DNA of 64,000 nt from B1SED10-75 sp964636865 (GTDB lineage: Bacteria; Bacillota; Dethiobacteria; DTU022; PWGO01): assembly GCA_964636865.1 (NCBI GenBank), contig CAZWVJ010000007.1, positions 1-64,000 of the forward strand, read 5' to 3'. Below the pieces are notes generated by a model. It saw only the letters and a program-made list of their open reading frames with translations, was not told the DNA's origin and searched no databases. Below are positions 24,171 to 34,737 of the stretch, piece by piece; the stretch's first letter is position 1; each line of letters opens with the position of its first letter. A program made the position numbers and the translations under genes.

Positions 24171-25595
24171 ATGGAAAATAAAAAATTATATACAATTGTA
24201 ATAGGAATTGTTTTATTATTAATAATAAGCAATGCGATTACTTTTATTGTAGCGGGAAGGGAAGATTCTACTCGAGAGTTCCCTGATCCTCCGGTTGCTG
24301 ATGAAGAGGATAATAATGAGGAGTATAAGCTTCTCTTCGAAATAATGGATATATTGAGTGAAGAGTATATTGAGGAGATAGATCGCGCTAAAATGATTGA
24401 AGGGGCAATAGATGGCTTGTTAGAAACTCTTGATGATCCCCAAACTAATTATTTAGATTCTCAGGAAGTAGAAGAGTTTGATGTTTTCTTGCGCGGCTCT
24501 TTTGGCGGAGTGGGCATGCAGTTAATTGAGTCTGAAGGAGGGGCTACTGTAGTAGAAGTATTGCCGGATACTCCTGCGGAGGAATCCGATATTCAACCTG
24601 GAGATCAAATAAAATATGTAGGCGATGAAGATGTGAGCGAATTTGATCTTGATAAGATCGTAGAATTAATACGAGGAGAAATAGGTACGCAGGTGATTTT
24701 GAAAGTACAAAGGCCGGGAGCGGAGGATTTAATTGAGCTGTCTATGTTTCGCGATGAAATTACCTCTCAAACTGTAGAGAGTAAATGGCTGGAACCGGAC
24801 TTAGGATATATTGAAATAAGCCAGTTTGACGGAAATACGGGAAGTAAATTTATGGATAAGCTGGAAGTTTTAGAAAAGGAAGGCATGGAGGGCCTAGTTT
24901 TGGATTTACGAGGCAACCCGGGGGGGATTTTGGGGGAGGCTTTAGAAGTGGCGGAGGCAATAGTCCCTGAAGGGGAAATAGTGAGTATTGTTGATCGAGA
25001 AGGAGAAGTTGAAGAAGTTTATCATTCTTCTGCCCAATCTAGGCCTTATGAGATCATAGTATTGATTGATGGCGCTTCGGCCAGTGGGTCGGAAATACTG
25101 GCCGGGGCTCTTCAGGAACGCGCAGATGCTCAACTGGTGGGAAATCCTACTTACGGTAAAGCAACTGTCCAGGAACATGTAACTTTTGATGATGGAAGTG
25201 GAATGAGGTATACTGTTTCACGCTATGTGACTCCCGAAGGTAGGGATTTACATGAAGAAGGAATAACTCCCGACTTCGAAATAGATCTGCCTCCTTATTT
25301 GCAATATTATAATTATTTTGTCCCCGGTGAACTGCAAAAGGGTGATTATGGCGAAACAGTTGAATTACTGCAGGATATGCTAGTATCTTTAGGTTATGAA
25401 ATTGAAGTCCGCGGGTATTTTGAGCAAGAAACTCAAGCGGCACTGCAAGATTTTCAGAAAGAAAAAGGTCTTTCTCCCCATGGAAAATTTGATGATGTTA
25501 CCTGGCTTAATTTGCGGCAAGAATTGGACGAGATTAGTGATGAGAAAGATTCTCAACTGCAAAAAGCCATTGAACTGCTAAAGACAGGAGAATAA
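24171..25595 (+). CDS. ctpA: S41 carboxy-terminal processing protease (CtpA/CtpB)
   Basis: This 474-residue protease has an N-terminal signal anchor (about 8-28), a PDZ domain (about 100-190, FGGVGMQLIESEGG...) and an S41 Ser/Lys protease core. The nucleophile segment is GASASGSEILAGAL and the general-base lysine is in NPTYGKATVQ, 25 or so residues later. A C-terminal peptidoglycan-binding domain (about 385-445, LLQDMLVSLGYE...FQKEKGLSPHG) ties it to the wall. In Bacillus the equivalent CtpB cleaves SpoIVFA in sporulation. It follows ftsEX-envC-like and ends 4 bp before the minJ-like gene. Confidence 0.93.
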   Translation: MENKKLYTIVIGIVLLLIISNAITFIVAGREDSTREFPDPPVADEEDNNEEYKLLFEIMDILSEEYIEEIDRAKMIEGAIDGLLETLDDPQTNYLDSQEVEEFDVFLRGSFGGVGMQLIESEGGATVVEVLPDTPAEESDIQPGDQIKYVGDEDVSEFDLDKIVELIRGEIGTQVILKVQRPGAEDLIELSMFRDEITSQTVESKWLEPDLGYIEISQFDGNTGSKFMDKLEVLEKEGMEGLVLDLRGNPGGILGEALEVAEAIVPEGEIVSIVDREGEVEEVYHSSAQSRPYEIIVLIDGASASGSEILAGALQERADAQLVGNPTYGKATVQEHVTFDDGSGMRYTVSRYVTPEGRDLHEEGITPDFEIDLPPYLQYYNYFVPGELQKGDYGETVELLQDMLVSLGYEIEVRGYFEQETQAALQDFQKEKGLSPHGKFDDVTWLNLRQELDEISDEKDSQLQKAIELLKTGE

Positions 25596-25599
25596 ATAG

Positions 25600-26952
25600 A
25601 TGCATCCCTTCCTGGAAGTATTATCCATGCTTTTGCAGACCTTCTTTATGTTTCTGGTACATCCTATATTTTGGATGGTTATGGCCCTTGTGTTTTTTCA
25701 ATATCATCGTATTGCCCAAATGGAAGAAAAACTTTTTGGATACCCAATAAACAGTGTATTTAAGCAAACTTTAAGGGCTCTTTTACTGGGCATATTAGGA
25801 GGATTAATTGCAAGCTGCATCTTTGTATTATTGGGATTGTCTCTTGATCGCATCGGTATTGCTTTTATCTGGCCGGTAGCAATCCTGCTGCTTTTAATTA
25901 ATCCCCGCTATCTCTGTTTTGCTTATGCGGGGGGAATAGTTTCTGTAGGGGTTTTTCTGGCCCATTTTCTTATAAATTTTTTCCCTGCCCTGGAAGAGAA
26001 TTATATTATTTCTTCGCTGGCAGATGTATATTTACCGGGATTATTGGTAGTGGTGGCCGTTTTACATTTAATGGAGTCTATTTTGATATATATTGGTGGA
26101 CATTGGGGCAGCAGTCCGGTCTATTTTAAAGGTTCATCCGGAGAAATATTGGGAGGTTTTTCTTTACAGTGTTTTTGGCCTATGCCACTGGTGGGAATGA
26201 TAGCCCTTGCGCGTTCGGAAATTGAGGAGTTATCCAACGGAGCCATGGATATGACTATAAGCATGCCTGAATGGTGGCCAATCTTGCAGTCGGGTCTAGA
26301 GCCTATTGGTTTGGAAGAAATAAGTTTTTTAATGCTGCCGGTGATGGCGGCTTTGGGATATGCAGATTTGGCTATTTCATCCTCTCCCCCGGAGAAGACA
26401 AGAATTTCAGCACGTTATCTATGTTTATACAGCCTACTTTTATTGATATTAGCCCTGGTGGCAGAATTCCACCCGATTATGCTTGCCCCGGCATGCCTTT
26501 TTGCGCCTCTGGGCCATGAACTGGTAGTTTATTTAGGTAATAAATTTGAATTTAATCAGGAACCCCGCTACAGAGCTCCGGATAGGGGGGTAAAGATACT
26601 CGCTGTTTACCCGGATTCACCGGGGGAAAAAGCAGGCCTGCAAGTAGAAGACATAATTTTGAGAGTTAATAATGTTTTGGTAGAAAACAGTTACCATTTT
26701 TGGCAGCTTATTGGAAATAGTTATTTTTTGGTTCACCTCACAGTAAAAAGAGAGGAAGAGGTTATTACTTTGGCTTTACAGCAGGAAAAGGAGAAGTATT
26801 CTTCTCGGTTGATTGAGGCAAGAAAGGCTCCTCCGCGCCGTTATCCGCCTTTGGGTTTAATCCTGGTTCCCGATTTGCAAGCCCCTGTGTATTTAGAACT
26901 AAAAAAGCAGGCTCCTGCTCAAAAACTACGCAATTTATGGAGGCGCAAATAA
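25600..26952 (+). CDS. PDZ-domain polytopic membrane protein (MinJ-like)
   Basis: This 450-residue protein has about seven or eight hydrophobic segments in the first 310 residues and a C-terminal PDZ domain (about 330-395, VKILAVYPDSPGEKAGLQVEDIILRVNN). This is the architecture of MinJ/YvjD, which in Bacillus bridges DivIVA and MinD to place the septum and lies directly after ctpB, as here. The gene neighbourhood is as informative as the sequence, since the membrane half is poorly conserved. ATG 25600 follows CAGGAG. No minCD genes are present here. Confidence 0.75.
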   Translation: MHPFLEVLSMLLQTFFMFLVHPIFWMVMALVFFQYHRIAQMEEKLFGYPINSVFKQTLRALLLGILGGLIASCIFVLLGLSLDRIGIAFIWPVAILLLLINPRYLCFAYAGGIVSVGVFLAHFLINFFPALEENYIISSLADVYLPGLLVVVAVLHLMESILIYIGGHWGSSPVYFKGSSGEILGGFSLQCFWPMPLVGMIALARSEIEELSNGAMDMTISMPEWWPILQSGLEPIGLEEISFLMLPVMAALGYADLAISSSPPEKTRISARYLCLYSLLLLILALVAEFHPIMLAPACLFAPLGHELVVYLGNKFEFNQEPRYRAPDRGVKILAVYPDSPGEKAGLQVEDIILRVNNVLVENSYHFWQLIGNSYFLVHLTVKREEEVITLALQQEKEKYSSRLIEARKAPPRRYPPLGLILVPDLQAPVYLELKKQAPAQKLRNLWRRK

Positions 26953-27032
26953 AAACCTTTTTTTCGGTTATTTTCATATTTCTTTCCCGGTATTAAAGTT
27001 GAGTTGTATAAATAGAATCATTTACATAATTA

Positions 27033-27041
27033 TGATATAAT
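27033..27041 (+). promoter_or_regulatory. Extended -10 promoter upstream of uvrB
   Basis: TGATATAAT (27033-27041) is a perfect TGnTATAAT extended -10 element, 41 bp before the uvrB start; a second TATAAT overlaps at 27041-27046. There is no convincing -35 and no LexA-type box. Confidence 0.5.
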
Positions 27042-27081
27042 ATAATGTTAGTTTGGGTTAGTAAGAAGGGTGGAGCTAATT

Positions 27082-29076
27082 ATGAGTAACTTCTGCATGA
27101 AATCTGGGTTTCACCCCAGTGGAGACCAACCGGTTGCTATTAAAAAGTTAGTAGAAGGTTTGCGCAGGGGCGATGGTTATCAAACCCTGCTGGGAGTAAC
27201 CGGCTCGGGAAAAACTTTTACCATGGCAAACGTTATACAGGAATTGCAGCGTCCGGCATTGGTAATGGCACCGAACAAAACTTTGGCGGCTCAGCTTTGC
27301 AGCGAATTTAAGGAATTATTTCCGGAAAATGCGGTGGAATATTTTATTAGTTATTATGATTATTACCAGCCTGAGGCCTATATACCTCAAACTGACACCT
27401 ATATTGAAAAAGATTCTTCTATCAACGAAGAGATAGATAAACTTCGGCATTCGGCTACCAGCGCTGTGCTGGAAAGAAGAGATGTAATAATAGTAGCCAG
27501 TGTTTCCTGTATTTATGGGCTTGGTTCGCCTGCAGAATACAATGCACACGTATTGTCTCTGCGTGTTGGTATGCAAAAGAGCCGGGAGGAAATATTAAGA
27601 AGGTTGGTGGAAAATCAATACAGTCGTAACGATATAGATTTTCAAAGAGGAACTTTCCGAGTGCGGGGAGATGTAATTGAAATCATTCCTGCTTCTTATA
27701 ATGAAGCAGGAATGCGGGTAGAACTTTTTGGGGATGAAATTGAACGATTGCGGGAAATAGATCTGGTTACCGGGCATATTATTCATGAAAGAGATCATGT
27801 AGCAATATTTCCGGCAAGTCATTTTGTTACTTCCCGAGAAAGACTGCAGGACGCCATAAAAAACATCGAGAAGGAACTGCAGGAAAGGTTGGCAGAATTT
27901 AAAAGAGAAGGATTACTTGTAGAGGCACAGCGCTTGGAACAGCGTACTCTCTTAGATTTGGAAATGATGATGGAAGTAGGGTATTGTTCCGGCATTGAAA
28001 ATTATTCGCGGCATTTGGATGGAAGGTCGCCCGGAAGCAGGCCTAATACTCTATTGGATTATTTTCCCCGTGATTTTCTTTTGTTTCTTGATGAATCGCA
28101 CATTTCTATCCCCCAAGTTCAGGGTATGTTCGCAGGGGATTTATCTCGCAAGAAAACATTGGTGGATCACGGTTTTCGTTTACCTTCGGCTCTGGATAAC
28201 CGGCCTCTTCAGTTTGATGAATTTGAAAAATTAATTAATCAGGCTGTATTCGTTTCGGCTACTCCTGCTAATTATGAATTAAACCACAGCACTCAAGTAG
28301 TGGAGCAAATTATTCGACCTACCGGACTTTTGGATCCTGCAGTTGAAGTGCGCCCGGTAGAGGGCCAGGTAGACGATCTTTATAGAGAAATTGTTAACCG
28401 GGCCGAGAACGATGAAAGAGTACTGGTAACTACCTTAACCAAGAGGATGGCTGAGGATTTAACAGATTATTATACGGAATTGGGTTTGCGGGTGCGGTAT
28501 ATGCATTCGGAAATAAGTGCTCTGGAAAGGATGGATATTATTCGGGGCCTTAGGTTGGGTGAATTCGATGTACTGATTGGAATAAACCTTTTACGAGAAG
28601 GATTGGATCTGCCGGAGGTATCCCTGGTGGCCATTCTGGATGCGGATAAAGAAGGTTTTTTGCGTTCGGAACGTTCCCTAATCCAAACATTTGGCCGGGC
28701 AGCGCGGAATACAGCGGGACAGGCAATTTTGTATGCCCGGCAGGTCACAAATTCCATGCAGAGAGCTATGGATGAGGCGAAACGCCGCCGGAGTTTGCAA
28801 ATGGAGTATAACCGTGAACATAATATTGAACCGCGTACCATCCAGAAGGGGGTGCATGGGGCTATTGAAGCAACCCGGGTGGTAGAAAAACCGGTAGAAG
28901 AAGAAGTATACCGAGCTGTTCCTTCAGAAAGCGAACTAAAAACTACGGATAAAAATAAATTGATTGAGGAATTAAAAGAAAAAATGAATGCGGCTGCCCG
29001 GGAATTGGAATTTGAAAAAGCCGCAGAGCTTAGGGATATAATATTTGAATTGGAAAAGGGTGCAGAAAAAACATGA
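27082..29076 (+). CDS. uvrB: UvrABC excinuclease subunit B
   Basis: UvrB is the damage-verifying helicase of nucleotide excision repair. The protein is about 664 residues with Walker A GVTGSGKT, the beta-hairpin region YYDYYQPEAYIPQTDTYIEKD, helicase motif II DESH, and the 'LREGLDLPEVSLVAILDADKEGFLRS' block followed by QTFGRAARN. A C-terminal UVR motif (EKMNAAARELEFEKAAELRD) interacts with UvrC. ATG 27082 with GGAG six bases upstream is preferred to GTG 27070. uvrA follows with a 4-bp ATGA overlap. Confidence 0.97.
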   Translation: MSNFCMKSGFHPSGDQPVAIKKLVEGLRRGDGYQTLLGVTGSGKTFTMANVIQELQRPALVMAPNKTLAAQLCSEFKELFPENAVEYFISYYDYYQPEAYIPQTDTYIEKDSSINEEIDKLRHSATSAVLERRDVIIVASVSCIYGLGSPAEYNAHVLSLRVGMQKSREEILRRLVENQYSRNDIDFQRGTFRVRGDVIEIIPASYNEAGMRVELFGDEIERLREIDLVTGHIIHERDHVAIFPASHFVTSRERLQDAIKNIEKELQERLAEFKREGLLVEAQRLEQRTLLDLEMMMEVGYCSGIENYSRHLDGRSPGSRPNTLLDYFPRDFLLFLDESHISIPQVQGMFAGDLSRKKTLVDHGFRLPSALDNRPLQFDEFEKLINQAVFVSATPANYELNHSTQVVEQIIRPTGLLDPAVEVRPVEGQVDDLYREIVNRAENDERVLVTTLTKRMAEDLTDYYTELGLRVRYMHSEISALERMDIIRGLRLGEFDVLIGINLLREGLDLPEVSLVAILDADKEGFLRSERSLIQTFGRAARNTAGQAILYARQVTNSMQRAMDEAKRRRSLQMEYNREHNIEPRTIQKGVHGAIEATRVVEKPVEEEVYRAVPSESELKTTDKNKLIEELKEKMNAAARELEFEKAAELRDIIFELEKGAEKT

Positions 29077-31907
29077 ATCTTAAGGAAATTACTATCCGCG
29101 GAGCTCGTGAACATAACTTAAAAGATGTAAGTATTCAATTACCTCGCAACAACCTTATAGTTTTTACAGGTGTCAGTGGCTCAGGGAAAACATCTTTGGC
29201 TTTTGATACTATTTATGCGGAAGGGCAGAGACGTTATGTAGAGTCTCTTTCTGCTTATGCCCGTCAATTTTTGGGTCAAGTAAGTAAGCCTGATGTGGAT
29301 GCGTTGGAAGGACTTTCTCCTTCCATTTCTATCGATCAGAGAGCTGCTACCCGTAATCCGCGTTCTACGGTAGGTACGGTGACTGAGATTTACGATTATA
29401 TGCGACTTCTTTATGCTCGTATAGGTAAGCCTCATTGTCCTTACTGCCGAAAGCCTATTTCCCAGCAAACTGTCCAGCAAATAGTGGACCAGTTGTTAAA
29501 TTTTGAAGAGGGAACCAGAATGCAAATTCTTTCTCCTTTGGTTCGCAGTAAAAAAGGTGAGCATGCTCGCCTTATAGAGGAAACTCGTCGCAAAGGCTTT
29601 GTGCGTGTGCGGGTGGACGGAGAAATAAGAGAATTGGAAGAAGACATAGTACTGGATAAAAATAAGTGGCATACTATCGAGGTAGTAGTAGATCGTTTAG
29701 TTATTCGCACCGGGGTAGAATCACGGCTTGCTGATTCTCTGGAGACGGCTTTAAAATTATCCGGAGGGCTGGTTATTGCGCAGGTGGTAGATGGAGAAGA
29801 AACTATTTATAGTGAAAATTTTGCCTGTCCCGATTGTGGTTTTAGTTTTGCCGAAATGAATCCAAGGATATTTTCTTTTAACAGTCCTTACGGAGCATGC
29901 CCGGATTGCAGTGGGCTGGGTATATGCATGGATTTAGATCCTGAAAAAGTCATTCCAAATGATGAATTATCCATCATGGAAGGAGCTATCCATTCCTGGA
30001 GTTGGACTTCCCGCTATTTTTCAAATTTTCTCAAAGCTACTGCCAAGCAATATGGAATTGACCTTAATACACCTTTCAAGTCACTTTCGCAAGAGGAAAA
30101 AGAAATTCTTTTTTACGGTTCTCCCGAACCTGTTAGTTTTCGTTATGTAAATGCTTATGGACGCCCGAGGAGTTATAAGAGGGTTTTCCCGGGGGTATTA
30201 AAAATTCTGGAAAAACGCTATCGGGAAGCAACAGGTGAAAATATTCCGGAAGAGTTAACTCATTATATGAGTAAAAAACCTTGTCCTCTTTGTCAAGGTC
30301 AGCGATTGAAGGAATCCAGTCTGGCAGTGACTTTAGATGGGAAAAACATTGCCCAAATAGCGGTTAAATCGGTACAGGAAGCAGAAGCTTTTTTCCAGTC
30401 TCTCCAACTTTCTGCGCGAGAGGAACAGATTGCCCGCCAGGTTTTGAAAGAGATTACTTCACGTTTAAAGTTTCTCCAAAACGTGGGTTTGGATTATCTT
30501 AGCCTTGATCGGCCTGCAGCGACTCTTTCCGGAGGGGAAGCCCAGCGTATTCGCCTTGCTACTCAGATTGGCTCCGGCTTAACGGGAGTGCTATATATTT
30601 TGGACGAACCCAGTATTGGCCTGCATCAGCGAGATAATCATCGTTTGCTCCAAACGCTCCTTGATTTGCGGAACCTGGATAACACGGTAATTGTAGTTGA
30701 GCATGATGAATCTACTATCCGCACGGCAGACCATATTGTAGATATGGGGCCGGGAGCCGGAGCCGCGGGAGGAGAAGTGGTGGCCACCGGTTCAGTGCAA
30801 GATATTATTCAGGAGGAAAAATCTATTACCGGGGAATATTTATCCGGACGTTCATCTATTGGAGTGCCTCGCAATCGCCGAGCGCAGGATGGGCGCTGGC
30901 TGGTGGTACGCGGAGCTCGAGAACATAATCTCAAGAATATAGACGTTTCCTTTCCATTGGGAGTATTTACCTGTGTAACCGGGGTGTCAGGATCCGGGAA
31001 GAGTACTCTTGTTAATGAAATTTTAGCCCGTGAGTTAGCCCGTCGTTTGCATAAAGCAAAGGAAAAGGGAGGGGAGCATGATAAAATTGAGGGACGCGAG
31101 CACCTTGATAAAGTAGTGGAAATTAATCAATCTCCCATTGGTACAAATCCGCGTTCAAACCCCGCTACATATACCGGCTTATTCGATGGTATCCGTGAAC
31201 TTTTTGCTCAAACCCAAGAATCACGAATGAGAGGATACAAACCGGGGCGATTTAGCTTTAACGTAAAAGGCGGCCGTTGCGAATACTGTCGAGGTGACGG
31301 CATTCTTAAAATAGAAATGCATTTTTTACCGGATGTTTATGTCCCCTGTGAGGTTTGTGAGGGGAAAAGATATAATCGGGAGACCTTGGAAGTGCTTTTT
31401 AAAGGTCATAACATAGCTGATGTGCTTGATATGACCGTAGAAGAAGCGTTGGATCTTTTTCAGGTGTTTCCGAAAGTGCAGCGGCGCTTGAAATGTCTCT
31501 TTGATGTAGGTTTAGGTTATATAAGACTAGGGCAGCCTGCGCCGACCCTTTCCGGTGGTGAGGCTCAAAGGGTTAAGTTGGCTGCGGAACTTTCCCGCCG
31601 CAGTAAAGGACGCTCTATTTATATACTGGATGAACCGACTACAGGGCTTCACATTGACGATATTCGCAAGCTCTTACTTGTATTGGATAAGCTTGTGGAA
31701 AACGGCAATACAGTGGTGGTGATTGAGCATAACCTGGAAGTAATAAAGAAAGCTGATTACCTCATTGATCTTGGTCCCGAAGGGGGAAAAGAAGGGGGAA
31801 AGGTGGTGGCGACCGGCACTCCGGAAGACATTGCAGCAAGGGAAGATTCATATACGGGACAATACCTCTTACCCATGTTGCAAACCGGCCAGGCGGCTGC
31901 ATTTTAA
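29073..31907 (+). CDS. uvrA: UvrABC excinuclease subunit A
   Basis: This 944-residue DNA-damage recognition protein has two ABC ATPase modules. Walker A copies are GVSGSGKTSL and GVSGSGKSTL, signatures LSGGEAQRIRLA and LSGGEAQRVKLA, Walker B YILDEPSIGLH and YILDEPTTGLH. Zinc-binding cysteines are seen in CPYCRK...CPDCG and CEYCRGDG...CEVCEG. It loads UvrB at lesions. Translationally coupled to uvrB (4-bp overlap) and followed by uvrC 25 bp later, giving an uncommon full uvrBAC operon. Confidence 0.97.
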   Translation: MNLKEITIRGAREHNLKDVSIQLPRNNLIVFTGVSGSGKTSLAFDTIYAEGQRRYVESLSAYARQFLGQVSKPDVDALEGLSPSISIDQRAATRNPRSTVGTVTEIYDYMRLLYARIGKPHCPYCRKPISQQTVQQIVDQLLNFEEGTRMQILSPLVRSKKGEHARLIEETRRKGFVRVRVDGEIRELEEDIVLDKNKWHTIEVVVDRLVIRTGVESRLADSLETALKLSGGLVIAQVVDGEETIYSENFACPDCGFSFAEMNPRIFSFNSPYGACPDCSGLGICMDLDPEKVIPNDELSIMEGAIHSWSWTSRYFSNFLKATAKQYGIDLNTPFKSLSQEEKEILFYGSPEPVSFRYVNAYGRPRSYKRVFPGVLKILEKRYREATGENIPEELTHYMSKKPCPLCQGQRLKESSLAVTLDGKNIAQIAVKSVQEAEAFFQSLQLSAREEQIARQVLKEITSRLKFLQNVGLDYLSLDRPAATLSGGEAQRIRLATQIGSGLTGVLYILDEPSIGLHQRDNHRLLQTLLDLRNLDNTVIVVEHDESTIRTADHIVDMGPGAGAAGGEVVATGSVQDIIQEEKSITGEYLSGRSSIGVPRNRRAQDGRWLVVRGAREHNLKNIDVSFPLGVFTCVTGVSGSGKSTLVNEILARELARRLHKAKEKGGEHDKIEGREHLDKVVEINQSPIGTNPRSNPATYTGLFDGIRELFAQTQESRMRGYKPGRFSFNVKGGRCEYCRGDGILKIEMHFLPDVYVPCEVCEGKRYNRETLEVLFKGHNIADVLDMTVEEALDLFQVFPKVQRRLKCLFDVGLGYIRLGQPAPTLSGGEAQRVKLAAELSRRSKGRSIYILDEPTTGLHIDDIRKLLLVLDKLVENGNTVVVIEHNLEVIKKADYLIDLGPEGGKEGGKVVATGTPEDIAAREDSYTGQYLLPMLQTGQAAAF

Positions 31908-31932
31908 CGGTTAAATTAATAGGTGATAGTTA

Positions 31933-33822
31933 ATGGCCAACAAAATACAGGCTGTGAGAAAAAATTTAATGCCTAAAGTAAAAGAAATCCCTGCTCAGTC
32001 TGGAGTATACCTAATGAAAAATAAGGAGGGTCGGGTGATATATGTTGGCAAGGCTCGAAACCTCCGCCAGCGCGTAGGTTCTTATTTTTCCCGTAACCCT
32101 GATATTCGACAACAAATGCTTCTATCGCAAATAGCAGATGTGGATTTCATGATCACCGGCTCAGAAGTGGAAGCTTTAATTACTGAAAATCGCCTCATTA
32201 AAGATTATCAGCCCAAGTACAATGTGAGGCTTAAGGATGATAAGTCGTACCCGTACTTGAAAATAACGGCGGAATTATATCCACGCTTAGAGTTAGTCCG
32301 ATTACCGGAAAAGAAGATGGAAAGAAATGGTGATTTTCTTTCAGAATCTCCTAGCTTTTTTGGACCTTACACTGAGGTTAGAGCAGTGCGCCAAACTTTG
32401 CGTTTTCTCAACAAAATATTTCCCCTACGCAATTGTCGGCAACCTCTGGAAGGTTATCCCCGCGGACGTCCATGTTTGAACTTCCAGATGAGACGTTGTT
32501 TGGGACCATGTCGGGGTAGTGAAGCAGTTTCTCCCGTGGAATATGGCAAGGAGGTAAAACGGGTAGAGCAGTTTTTACAAGGAGAGCAGAAAAGCTTGGT
32601 GCAAAGGCTACAAAAAGAGATGAATGAAGCTGCCGCCAGAATGGAATTTGAAAAAGCGGCTGTATTGCGCGATCGTTTGGAACACTTGCAGAAGATTGTA
32701 GAAGCCCAAAAAGTTTTAAACTTGCCGGAAGGCGAATATGACGTGCTTGGTTTGGTGAGCATAGAAATGGAGCCCTGTGACAATGATACCCGGGAAATAG
32801 CTCTGGTATATATGTACCGTATTCGAGAGGGTAGACTTATGGAGCGGGAGAATTTTGTTTTGGAAGGGACGGCGGGTCTAACAAAGCCGGAAATAATGTC
32901 CGGATTTATGCAAGATTATTACAGTCGAGGGGTATTGATTCCCCCCGAAATAATAATTTCTCATCTGCCGGCAGAAGAAGAACTGGTGAAAAAGTGGTTG
33001 GAACATCTTTATGGAAAAGAAGTAAAACTTTATTGCCCTCAAAGTGGTTCTTATCGTAATGTTCTTGAGCGTTGTTTGCAGGAAGGTTACACGTTGGCCA
33101 GGGAAAAGCTCAAAAGGGGTGATAAAACTGAAAAAGCAAAGGAAGAAGATGCCCGTCAATCTTTAGAAGAACTGTCGCAGCTCTTCGGAATTAAAAAAAT
33201 AACCCGGATTGAAGGATATGATATTTCTCATTTGCAAGGCGGGGAAGCTGTGGGTTCAATGGTAGTTTTCCAGGAAGCTTTCCCTTTTACTGATGGTTAT
33301 AGACGATTTCGTATTCGCGAGTTTGTAAATGGTGATGATTATCGGGCTATGGAGGAGATTTTACGCCGTAGATTCAAGCATACCGAAATGCCATTTCCCG
33401 AATTAATTTTGGTGGATGGAGGAGAGGCTCAATTAAAGGTTCTTCAAAAAGTAACCTCCGAGGCAAATGTCCAGGTTGCTGTTCTGGCTTTAGCTAAAAG
33501 AGAAGAAAAGGTTTACGTGCCGGGGAAAGATCAACCCTTGCAATTGTCGGAACACAGCTCTTCTTTACGATTACTCCGTCGGGTTAGGGATGAAGCACAT
33601 CGTTTTGCAAATTCTTATCACCGTAAAATACGGGAAAAAACTGCTACGGCATCGGTTTTGGATAATATTCCGGGGGTGGGGAAGAAACGTAAAATAGCAA
33701 TATTGCAGCATTTTGGCAGTATGGATGCGGTGGTGCAAGCTTCGCCGGCGGATATTGCCCGGGTGCCCGGGGTAGGAAGAAATTTAGCTCAGGTAATCCA
33801 TGATTTTTTACACCGCAGTTAG
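31933..33822 (+). CDS. uvrC: UvrABC excinuclease subunit C
   Basis: This 629-residue dual nuclease makes the 3' and 5' incisions. It has an N-terminal GIY-YIG domain (SGVYLMKNKEGRVIYVGKA, about 20-38), a cysteine-rich segment with FQMRRCLGPC, a UVR motif (MNEAAARMEFEKAAVLRD) for UvrB contact, an RNase H-like endonuclease domain (IEGYDISHLQG ... LILVDGGEAQL) and C-terminal helix-hairpin-helix repeats (NIPGVGKKRK, RVPGVGRNLA). Length is normal. ATG 31933 follows AGGTGA. Confidence 0.97.
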   Translation: MANKIQAVRKNLMPKVKEIPAQSGVYLMKNKEGRVIYVGKARNLRQRVGSYFSRNPDIRQQMLLSQIADVDFMITGSEVEALITENRLIKDYQPKYNVRLKDDKSYPYLKITAELYPRLELVRLPEKKMERNGDFLSESPSFFGPYTEVRAVRQTLRFLNKIFPLRNCRQPLEGYPRGRPCLNFQMRRCLGPCRGSEAVSPVEYGKEVKRVEQFLQGEQKSLVQRLQKEMNEAAARMEFEKAAVLRDRLEHLQKIVEAQKVLNLPEGEYDVLGLVSIEMEPCDNDTREIALVYMYRIREGRLMERENFVLEGTAGLTKPEIMSGFMQDYYSRGVLIPPEIIISHLPAEEELVKKWLEHLYGKEVKLYCPQSGSYRNVLERCLQEGYTLAREKLKRGDKTEKAKEEDARQSLEELSQLFGIKKITRIEGYDISHLQGGEAVGSMVVFQEAFPFTDGYRRFRIREFVNGDDYRAMEEILRRRFKHTEMPFPELILVDGGEAQLKVLQKVTSEANVQVAVLALAKREEKVYVPGKDQPLQLSEHSSSLRLLRRVRDEAHRFANSYHRKIREKTATASVLDNIPGVGKKRKIAILQHFGSMDAVVQASPADIARVPGVGRNLAQVIHDFLHRS

Positions 33823-33880
33823 CACATTGTGTTATAATAAAAAATAGTATTATTTAGTATGCATCATGGAGGTTTAGCAG

Positions 33881-34684
33881 ATGAGTTATAGGCTCTTAGC
33901 CATTGATCTTGATGGAACTCTATTAGATGACAATGTAGGTATTTCTACCCGAAATTACAGGGCAATTAAAATGGCTCAGGAAAAAGGGGTAAAGGTAACC
34001 ATTGCTACCGGCCGTCCGTTTAAATCTTGTTTGCCTTATGCCCGAAAGTTAGCTGTTGATATACCTTTTATTACATATCATGGTGCTCTTGTGCGGTCTT
34101 TAGAACTGAAGGAACCTCTTTTATATAATCCGGTAGATTTTGATTTGGCTTGTGATGTTGTGGAAACAGCGGAAAAATTAGGTTATCATATTAATCTATA
34201 TATAGACGATCGAGTACATATTAGGGAAGAAAATAGTTTTTCTCGAATGTATCAAGATATCACGGCAGTAGAAGTATTGCCTGTGGGTAATTTATACACT
34301 TTCCTGGCAAATGAAAAGAAAGCTCCCCCCAAGCTGACCATCATTGATTTTGAAGGTCGCCTGGAAAAGATGGAGTCTTTTTTGTATGAAAATTACCGGG
34401 AAAAGCTTACTATCACCAAATCTCACCAAAATTTTTTGGAAATAACTCATCTGAAAGCTACCAAGGGACAGGCTTTAAAATCATTAGTGGATATTTTGAA
34501 TGTTGAACAGGATGAAGTAATGGCTTTTGGTGATAGTTATAATGATATAGATATGCTGCAGTATGCAGGAATGGGCGTGGCTGTGGCTAATGCTCCACGG
34601 GAAGTTCAGGAAAAAGCCGATTTTATAACTCGTTCTCATCTTGAAGATGGAGTAGCCGAAGTAATTGAAGAATATATTATCTAA
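33881..34684 (+). CDS. Cof-type HAD-IIB family phosphatase
   Basis: This 267-residue hydrolase has HAD motif I in AIDLDGTLLDD (nucleophile Asp), motif II ITIATGRP, a C2B cap in the middle, a conserved Lys in THLKATKGQAL and motif IV GDSYNDIDML. These enzymes dephosphorylate sugar phosphates or FMN-like cofactors with broad specificity; the substrate is not predictable. ATG 33881 follows ATGGAGG. The PHP phosphatase starts about 50 bp later. Confidence 0.9.
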   Translation: MSYRLLAIDLDGTLLDDNVGISTRNYRAIKMAQEKGVKVTIATGRPFKSCLPYARKLAVDIPFITYHGALVRSLELKEPLLYNPVDFDLACDVVETAEKLGYHINLYIDDRVHIREENSFSRMYQDITAVEVLPVGNLYTFLANEKKAPPKLTIIDFEGRLEKMESFLYENYREKLTITKSHQNFLEITHLKATKGQALKSLVDILNVEQDEVMAFGDSYNDIDMLQYAGMGVAVANAPREVQEKADFITRSHLEDGVAEVIEEYII

Positions 34685-34737
34685 CTTTGTTTAGCTCCTC
34701 AAAAGTAATATTAAGTTATGTTTGTCGGAGGAAATTT

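Noticed and set aside
28470..29114. 214-codon - strand ORF
   Set aside because: Antisense shadow of the uvrB 3' end; composition is typical of reverse-frame reading.
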